Assembly: GCA_046758005.1 (NCBI GenBank) | Contig: JBHHZJ010000062.1 | Coordinates: 1 to 22,323, forward strand | DNA length: 22,323 nucleotides | Direction: 5' to 3' | Source: JBHHZJ01 sp046758005 | GTDB taxonomy: Bacteria; Pseudomonadota; Alphaproteobacteria; Kiloniellales; J153 | In this document: in pieces, positions 17,311 through 22,323 of the stretch | Position numbering within the stretch: position 1 is the stretch's first letter | Layout of the letters: each line of letters opens with the position of its first letter | Made by a program: the position numbers and the translations under genes | Notes under the pieces: model-generated | What the model was told of the DNA's origin: nothing | What the model saw: the letters and a program-made list of their open reading frames with translations, nothing else | The model's database searches: none

Positions 17311-18891
17311 ATGCTCATGCCCGCGGCATCGAGACGCGTGATGGCGGTCGCGCTGGCCGCCGCTCTGATCCGTGCCGCCGGGGCGGCGGCGGCCGAGGCG
17401 CCGGGACCCGGGGAGGTGATCGGCTACGCCGCCCCGGACCGCAGCGGGCCGTCGAAGACCTGGCGGCTGCCGCCCGACAGGCCCTATCTTTACGTGCCCT
17501 ACGTGGGCGACGACGTGGACGGCGCGGTCGCGGCGGTCGACACCGGGCCGGGCGTCGGGGTGGCGCTGTTCCAGCGGCCCTTCTTCGCGTCCCGGGACGT
17601 GGGCTGCCTGCCCGCGGTGGGCACGGATGCGCGCTCGGACCTGAAATGGCTGGGCGCCACCGCACGATTCGCGCCCGCGCCCGCACACCAGCCGAGCGGG
17701 CCGGGGACCGACCCGGGCGCGGCGGGCGGCTATGCCTCCTTGATCGTGTATCGCGACGACCTCGGCCCGCCGCCGGGCGCGCTGCTGCTCGACCGGCGCA
17801 GCACCATCGGAATCCGCTGCCGCAATCCCATCCACAAGACGGTCTACGACCGCGTGTTCGTCCCGGTCGCCGGCGCGCCGGAGACCGCGCGCTGCTTCGA
17901 CCTCGCCGGGACCTACCGATACGAAGGCTCGCAGGACAAGGTCCTCGACTTCACGGCCAGCGACCGCCTGGTGCTGCTCATGCCCGCCGATCTCGACGAT
18001 CGCTACCGGACCGTCCGCCACGACGTGACCGCGACCCTGTTCGACGGCCTCGGGTGCCGGGGTGTGTCGGTCAGCTTCAAGAGCGGGGCGAGCCTCACGC
18101 GCGACTTCCGGCTCGGCCGTTCCGATTTCCGGGACCGGGCGCGCTCGGTGCGGATCGTCTACGAGAACGGCGCGCTCGCGCCCTACCTGATACGGCCCGC
18201 GGCGCCGGCGCCGGAACCGACGGCGCAGGAGACCGAGCCGGCGCCGAAACCGACCGCGCAGGAGACCGAGCCGGCGCCGGCCGAGCCCGAGGACACCTTG
18301 GCGGCCGCGCCGCGCTCCGGGCCGGCCCCTGCGGCCGAGGCACCGCCAACCCCCGCGCCCGCGCCCGAGCCGACTGCGCCCGAGCCGACCGCGCCCGAGC
18401 CCGGCAGCGCCGCCGCCACGCCCGCCGCTCGCGCCGAGCCCGCGCCGGCGCCCCGGCCGAAGCCGGAGCCGGCGGAAGCGCAGGCCCAGGCAAAACCGGG
18501 GCCGGCCGAGGCCCCGGCCGCGCGGAGCGAACCGGCTGAGCCGGTCCCGGCCCCGGCGTCCTCGCCCAGGGAGGTCCAGCAGGCCCTGCCCAAGCTCCGG
18601 CCGGTGCTGCCGCCGCCCGCGGGCAAGGCGCCGCCGCCCGCCGGCCAGAACCAGACCTTCCGGTTCCCGGTCTACGAGATCTACCGCCTCAATTACTGCC
18701 TGCACCGGGACAAGGACTGCGGCGAGCCGGCCGCCGCCGCCTGGTGCCGGGCCCGCGGGTTCGCGCGCGCCGCCGCCTGGAAGATCGACGAGAACATCGG
18801 CGGGCTCTTTCCCACCATCGTCATGGGCGAGGAACGGGTCTGCGCCCAGTTCGTCTGCGACGGCTTCCGGGAGATCACCTGCGCGCGGTAA
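17311..18891 (+). CDS. Secreted hypothetical protein with Pro/Ala/Glu-rich linker and Cys-rich C-terminal domain
   Basis: This 526-aa protein begins with a likely signal peptide (ASRRVMAVALAAALIRAAGA, cleavage near AAAAEA). Residues about 30-290 form an N-terminal globular region, which contains LYVPYVGDDVDGAV, GYASLIVYRDDLGPP and RSVRIVYENG. Residues about 291-445 are a low-complexity Pro/Ala/Glu linker with short repeats (EPTAQETEPAP twice; APEPT several times). The last 75 residues form a compact domain with regularly placed Cys (NYCLHRDKDCG, AAWCRARGFARA, RVCAQFVCDGF, ITC), probably disulfide-bonded in the periplasm. I have seen similar C-terminal domains in uncharacterised bacterial secreted proteins but cannot name a function. 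The start could also be the ATG at 17317 or 17341. No operon partner is evident. Confidence 0.75.
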   Translation: MLMPAASRRVMAVALAAALIRAAGAAAAEAPGPGEVIGYAAPDRSGPSKTWRLPPDRPYLYVPYVGDDVDGAVAAVDTGPGVGVALFQRPFFASRDVGCLPAVGTDARSDLKWLGATARFAPAPAHQPSGPGTDPGAAGGYASLIVYRDDLGPPPGALLLDRRSTIGIRCRNPIHKTVYDRVFVPVAGAPETARCFDLAGTYRYEGSQDKVLDFTASDRLVLLMPADLDDRYRTVRHDVTATLFDGLGCRGVSVSFKSGASLTRDFRLGRSDFRDRARSVRIVYENGALAPYLIRPAAPAPEPTAQETEPAPKPTAQETEPAPAEPEDTLAAAPRSGPAPAAEAPPTPAPAPEPTAPEPTAPEPGSAAATPAARAEPAPAPRPKPEPAEAQAQAKPGPAEAPAARSEPAEPVPAPASSPREVQQALPKLRPVLPPPAGKAPPPAGQNQTFRFPVYEIYRLNYCLHRDKDCGEPAAAAWCRARGFARAAAWKIDENIGGLFPTIVMGEERVCAQFVCDGFREITCAR

Positions 18892-18965
18892 TCGGGGTCG
18901 GGCGGGGCGCTGCGCGTCCGGCCGTTACGCGTCCCGGACCGCTCGCGGCTGGTCCCTCTCATATT

Positions 18966-18988
18966 AGCGGTCATTGCAAATGACCGCT
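18966..18988. repeat. Perfect hairpin, 10-bp arms, 3-base loop
   Basis: AGCGGTCATT-GCA-AATGACCGCT forms a tight stem-loop 75 bp after the preceding stop codon. There is no T-run, so it is not a classic intrinsic terminator, though it could stabilise or end transcripts. It may be one unit of a dispersed palindromic repeat. Confidence 0.7.
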
Positions 18989-19039
18989 GGGCGTTCAAAC
19001 GCCACGCAGGCTTTCCTCGCCCATGCTCGGGCGCGCGGT

Positions 19040-19106
19040 CGCGCTTGCCAAAGGGCATTGTGAGTCAATCACAATGCCCTTCGGTATTAACGGTTTGGCA
19101 AGCGCG
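19040..19106. repeat. Nested long palindrome in the gap before a small membrane protein
   Basis: Inner arms AAGGGCATTGTGA (19051-19063) and TCACAATGCCCTT (19069-19081) surround a 5-base loop. Outer arms GCGCTTGCCAAA (19041-19052) and TTTGGCAAGCGC (19094-19105), plus one further C-G pair, extend the stem. They are separated on the right side by a 12-base insert, CGGTATTAACGG. The whole could fold as a long stem with one bulge. It is intergenic, more AT-rich than its surroundings in the centre, and resembles a dispersed repeat or small non-autonomous element. A role in transcription of the gene at 19160 is possible. Confidence 0.72.
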
Positions 19107-19159
19107 CTCTGGCACAACTGGGGCTCCGCCGGGTCTTCGATAAGCCAGGGAGCAGCAAC

Positions 19160-19588
19160 GTGTCCCACGCCTCGAACCCCGCCGTTCAGGAGCGGGGAAC
19201 GAACCGGGCCCGTCCGGCGCGCAAAAACAAGGCCAAGCACCCGGGCGGTTCGGTCCGACTCCGCTTGAGCGACGTCGTCCTCGAGCATTACCTGAAGCGC
19301 GTGGACCCCGAGGTTGCGGCCGGCTTCACCGAGGATCAGCGCGAGGCGATCAAGATCATGCTCGGCACCCGGGGCGTGGCCAATCACAAGGTCGAGATCC
19401 GGCGCTCGGTCCCGTTCGGCCGGCGGCGCTTCTATCTCGTGGTTCTGATGGGACGCGAGCATCGGGCGCTGGCGCGCCTGTACGGCGAGGGCATGGTGTC
19501 CGGCCGGTTCAACGCGCTCGTCTACCTCGGGCTTGCCGCGCTGTTGCTGACGCCGTTGATCGGGCTGCTCGCGATCGCCGGCCTGTAG
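19160..19588 (+). CDS. Hypothetical protein with C-terminal membrane segment
   Basis: This 142-aa protein starts at a GTG preceded by AGGGAG. Residues 1-30 are basic and probably disordered. The middle (about 31-118) is a soluble region with VRLRLSDVVLEHYLKRVDPE, FTEDQREAIKIMLGTRGVANH and RSVPFGRRRFYLVVLMGREHR. Residues about 119-142 form one C-terminal hydrophobic segment (FNALVYLGLAALLLTPLIGL). This suggests an inner membrane protein with its bulk in the cytoplasm. I believe similar proteins occur in other alphaproteobacteria but cannot assign a function. It lies alone between the palindromes and the CoA-transferase gene. Confidence 0.7.
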   Translation: MSHASNPAVQERGTNRARPARKNKAKHPGGSVRLRLSDVVLEHYLKRVDPEVAAGFTEDQREAIKIMLGTRGVANHKVEIRRSVPFGRRRFYLVVLMGREHRALARLYGEGMVSGRFNALVYLGLAALLLTPLIGLLAIAGL

Positions 19589-19623
19589 GTCCGGCCGGGG
19601 CGCGCCACCGCGAGCCAAGCCCG

Positions 19624-19645
19624 CCGGACCATTTCCGGACCATTT
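19624..19645. repeat. Two tandem copies of CCGGACCATTT
   Basis: Two exact 11-bp copies (19624-19634 and 19635-19645) lie 81-102 bp upstream of the CoA-transferase start. They could be paired binding sites or slippage; no matching copy was noticed elsewhere in the window. Confidence 0.7.
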
Positions 19646-19725
19646 GACGTGCTTGGCGCGCGTCCAATTTGCTACCATCGATCAGATCCACAGGAGACCG
19701 GCCCCGGATTCGGGATCGGGATGTT

Positions 19726-21657
19726 ATGGCATTCAAGAAGGTCATCTCAGCCGAAGACGCGATCGCGCTCGTCCGGGACGGCGACGTGCTGGCGACCGCG
19801 GGCTACGGCGGAAACGGGACGCCCGATCAACTGTTCGTCGCTCTCGAGCAGCGGTTCCTCGCAACCGGAACGCCCACGAATCTGACCCTTGTCTACGCCG
19901 GCGGCCAGGGCGACGGCAAGGATCGGGGGCTCAACCACCTCGGCCACGAAGGGCTCCTGAAGCGGGTGATCGGGGGGCACTACGGGCTCATTCCCGCGAT
20001 CGAGAAGCTTGCCGTCGAAAACAGGATCGAGGCCTACAATCTGCCGGAGGGCGTGATCACGCACCTGTACCGGGACATCGCGGCCGGCAAGCCGGGCACG
20101 CTTTCGCGGGTGGGCCTGGGAACGTTCGTCGATCCACGCATCGAGGCAGGCAAGGTCAACGAGGCGGCCAAGGAGGATCTGGTCGAAGTCGTCGAGCTCG
20201 GCGGCACCGAGTCGCTTTTCTTCAAGGCCTTCCCGATCGACGTGGCGTTCATCCGCGGCACCAGCGCCGATCCCGACGGCAACGTCACGATGGAGAAGGA
20301 ATCGCTCCGGCTCGAGACCCTGGCAATGGCGCTCGCCGTCAAGAATTCGGGTGGTCTCGTGCTGTGCCAGGTCGAGCGCATCGCGGAGAGCGGCTCGCTC
20401 GACGCAAGGCGCGTTCGGGTGCCGGGAATCGTTGTCGATGCCGTCGTCGTGGCCGAACCCGAGCACCACCGGCAAAACTACGGAACGCGGTACAACCCGG
20501 CTCTTTCGGGCGAGCTGCGCGTACCTCTCGAGGCGCTGCCGCAACTCCCGCTCGATGCGAAGAAGGTGATCGCGCGCAGGGCGGCGATGGAGCTGCTTCC
20601 CAACAGCGTCGTTAACCTCGGCATCGGCCTGCCCGACGCCATCGGCATGATCGCCAACGAAGAGAAAATTCACGATCTCATCACGTTCATCGTCGACCCG
20701 GGGGTGATCGGCGGTGTCCCCTTGGGCGGCTTCGACTTCGGCGCCGCGGTCAATTTCAGCGCCCACATCGACCATCCCTCCCAGTTCGATTTCATCGACG
20801 GCGGCGGGCTCGATTCGGCTTATCTCGGCTTCGCCGAGTGCGATCGCGAAGGCAACGTCAACGCGAGCCGTTTCGGCAACCGTGTCTCCGGCTGCGGCGG
20901 CTTCATCAACATCACCCAGAACAGCAAGAAGGTGGTCTTCGTCGGGACCTTCACCTCAGGCGGGTTCGAGGCCGAGGTCCGGGACGGCAGGATCGCCATC
21001 GGCAAGGAAGGCAGATTCGGCAAGTTCGTCAACAAGGTCGGCCAGATAACGTTCTCCGGACGCCTCGCAGCAGAGGCCGGCAAGGAAGTCTACTACGTCA
21101 CCGAACGCTGCGTTTTCGCCCTGACGCGGGCCGGCCTCGCGTTGATCGAGGTGGCGCCCGGGATCGACGTCGAAAACGATATCCTCGAGCGCATGCCGTT
21201 CGCGCCGGTGGTCGATGACCCGAAGGCCATGGGTGCGCACATCTTCCGCGAAGGGCCGATGGGCCTGCGCGAACGCATGGTCGACATCCGCATAGAGGAC
21301 CGGCTGAGCTACGACCCCGAGACCAACACCGTGTACATGAACTATGCCGGAATGCGCGTGCGGACGGAGCAGGACCTGACGCGCATCAAGGAAGCCGTCG
21401 ACGGTCTCCTGGGACCGCTCGGAAAACGCGTCAACTCGATCGTCAACTACGACCATTTCGAGGCCGATGACGACGTGGTGGACAGGTATATGGATCTCGT
21501 GCGCTACGTCGAGAAGAAGTACTACATCAAGGTGTCGCGTTACACGACGAGCGGCTTCATGCGGCTCAAGCTCGGCAGGGAGCTCGCCAAACGGAAGGTC
21601 TCCTCCCACGTCTTCGAGAGCCAGACGGAAGCTCGCCGGCACATTGAAGAGGGTTAG
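19726..21657 (+). CDS. Acyl-CoA:acetate/3-ketoacid CoA-transferase family protein (YdiF-like) with Asp at the catalytic Glu position and a C-terminal extension
   Basis: This 643-aa protein matches class I CoA-transferases in which the two subunits are fused, such as YdiF and propionate CoA-transferase. The N-terminal half contains LATAGYGGNGTPDQLFVALEQ and GLIPAIEKLAVENRIEAYNL. The second half contains VVNLGIGLPDAIGMIANEE, IGGVPLGGFDFGAAVNF, GGGLDSAYLGFAECD and FINITQNSKKVVFVGTFT. The family's nucleophilic Glu lies in a VE.G.IGG motif; here it is VDPGVIGG, with Asp324 (codon GAC). This may lower or change activity. About 100 residues beyond the usual end (roughly 545-643) form an extra region, including VNYDHFEADDDVVDRYMDLV, of unknown function. 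The ATG at 19726 is the best start. Substrates are unknown. Confidence 0.83.
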   Translation: MAFKKVISAEDAIALVRDGDVLATAGYGGNGTPDQLFVALEQRFLATGTPTNLTLVYAGGQGDGKDRGLNHLGHEGLLKRVIGGHYGLIPAIEKLAVENRIEAYNLPEGVITHLYRDIAAGKPGTLSRVGLGTFVDPRIEAGKVNEAAKEDLVEVVELGGTESLFFKAFPIDVAFIRGTSADPDGNVTMEKESLRLETLAMALAVKNSGGLVLCQVERIAESGSLDARRVRVPGIVVDAVVVAEPEHHRQNYGTRYNPALSGELRVPLEALPQLPLDAKKVIARRAAMELLPNSVVNLGIGLPDAIGMIANEEKIHDLITFIVDPGVIGGVPLGGFDFGAAVNFSAHIDHPSQFDFIDGGGLDSAYLGFAECDREGNVNASRFGNRVSGCGGFINITQNSKKVVFVGTFTSGGFEAEVRDGRIAIGKEGRFGKFVNKVGQITFSGRLAAEAGKEVYYVTERCVFALTRAGLALIEVAPGIDVENDILERMPFAPVVDDPKAMGAHIFREGPMGLRERMVDIRIEDRLSYDPETNTVYMNYAGMRVRTEQDLTRIKEAVDGLLGPLGKRVNSIVNYDHFEADDDVVDRYMDLVRYVEKKYYIKVSRYTTSGFMRLKLGRELAKRKVSSHVFESQTEARRHIEEG

Positions 21658-21802
21658 TTCCGCCGCTCGCCCGATCCGGAATTACCGGCCGGGGCGGATG
21701 ACCGGGTTCGGCGGCGGGCCGGGCGCCAATAACTGGTATTCGGCGCCCCGGGTTGGGCTATCATGGCGCCGTGCTGCTGCGAACAGGGACGCGGGGGCCG
21801 CG

Positions 21803-22264
21803 ATGACGTCCGAGCGGGGCGATGCGGTGCGGCAAGCGGCGAACGGCGCCGGGCTGGCGCGCGGGGTTTGCCGGGCGCTGCACCAGCTCGGCTATACCAG
21901 CCTGACCGAATTCAAGCTGGGCTGCGGGCGCCGGGTCGACGTGATCGGCGTGGACCCGGGCGGCCTGATCCTGATCGTCGAGATCAAGTCGAGCCTCGAG
22001 GACTTTCGCGCCGACCGCAAGTGGCGCGAGTACCTGGCCTACTGCGACCATTTCTATTTCGCCGTGCCCGAGGACTTCCCGCGCGAGGTCCTGCCGGAGG
22101 ACTGCGGGCTCCTGGTCGCCGACCCCTACGGCGCCGCCGTGCTGCGCGAGGCGCCGCCGCTCAGGCTCAACCCGACGCGCCGGCGCGCGCAGATCCTGCG
22201 CTTCGCCCACACCGCGGCCCTGCGCCTGGCCCGGCACACCGACCCTCGCCCGGCCCTCGCCTAG
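21803..22264 (+). CDS. MmcB-family DNA repair protein (PD-(D/E)XK-like nuclease)
   Basis: This 153-aa protein has a nuclease-like core: EFKLGCGRRVDVIGVDPGGL with Asp46, then LIVEIKSSLEDFRADRKW with Glu60 and Lys62 as the (D/E)xK pair, then YLAYCDHFYFAVPEDFP. This is the pattern of MmcB proteins, common in alphaproteobacteria and, in Caulobacter, part of the DNA damage response. The Arg-rich C-terminus after about residue 125 is less conserved. I looked for a GTTC-N7-GTTC LexA box in the 145-bp upstream gap and did not find one. The stop codon is only 9 bases before the poly-G run at the window end. Confidence 0.85.
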   Translation: MTSERGDAVRQAANGAGLARGVCRALHQLGYTSLTEFKLGCGRRVDVIGVDPGGLILIVEIKSSLEDFRADRKWREYLAYCDHFYFAVPEDFPREVLPEDCGLLVADPYGAAVLREAPPLRLNPTRRRAQILRFAHTAALRLARHTDPRPALA

Positions 22265-22272
22265 AGCAGAGG

Positions 22273-22308
<36 letters not shown>

Positions 22309-22323
22309 CGCGCGGGGGGGCTC

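Noticed and set aside
18892..19159. tRNA or other structured RNA gene in the palindrome-rich gap
   Set aside because: The stems do not form a cloverleaf and no T-loop or CCA end is visible; they were recorded as repeats instead.
21658..21802. LexA box before the MmcB-like gene
   Set aside because: No GTTC-N7-GTTC or close variant was found in the gap.

Overview
The window is GC-rich DNA with dense, tightly packed genes. Gene content suggests an alphaproteobacterium, perhaps of Rhodospirillales type: a MmcB-family nuclease, a form I CO dehydrogenase, a tripartite tricarboxylate transporter (TTT) and a YciB-type septation protein. This taxonomic placement is inferred from gene families only. 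The right edge ends in about 35 consecutive G, which looks like a contig end.

Region 1 (1-8793, all minus strand, read right to left): a TTT uptake system (tctC-tctB-tctA) is followed by a FadR-type GntR regulator, a ThDP-dependent acyl-CoA lyase, a formyl-CoA:oxalate CoA-transferase-like protein (frc), a fused gamma-delta subunit of a 2-oxoacid:ferredoxin oxidoreductase, and the start of its alpha subunit, which runs off the left edge. The alpha subunit has Arg in place of the usual Thr in the YPITP motif. As I recall, this change distinguishes oxalate oxidoreductase (OOR) from pyruvate oxidoreductase. Together these genes suggest import of a carboxylate, probably oxalate or a 2-hydroxy acid, its activation to a CoA ester and C-C cleavage to formyl-CoA, with a parallel direct oxidation to CO2 by an OOR.

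Region 2 (8794-11303): a regulatory gap of about 460 bp separates tctC from a plus-strand pair of ADP-forming acid-CoA ligase subunits. These resemble SucCD/MtkAB but diverge at conserved motifs. The same inverted repeat, TGGTATA-N3-TATACCA, occurs before the GntR gene and over the ligase promoter. A compact TGGTATACCA form lies in the gap facing tctC. This gives a candidate regulon joining the three units.

Region 3 (11304-16395): a REP-like palindrome and a possible 52-aa ORF, then minus-strand coxM-coxS-coxL-xdhC. CoxL carries AYRCSFR, the signature of true aerobic form I CO dehydrogenase. No coxD/E/F/G genes follow inside the window.

Region 4 (16396-22323): a YciB/IspZ-like membrane protein, a secreted protein with a long Pro/Ala/Glu-rich linker and a Cys-rich C-terminal domain, a palindrome-rich gap, a small membrane-anchored protein, a 643-aa acyl-CoA transferase with Asp where the catalytic Glu is expected, and a MmcB-like nuclease. 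I saw no tRNA, rRNA, CRISPR array or transposase gene.
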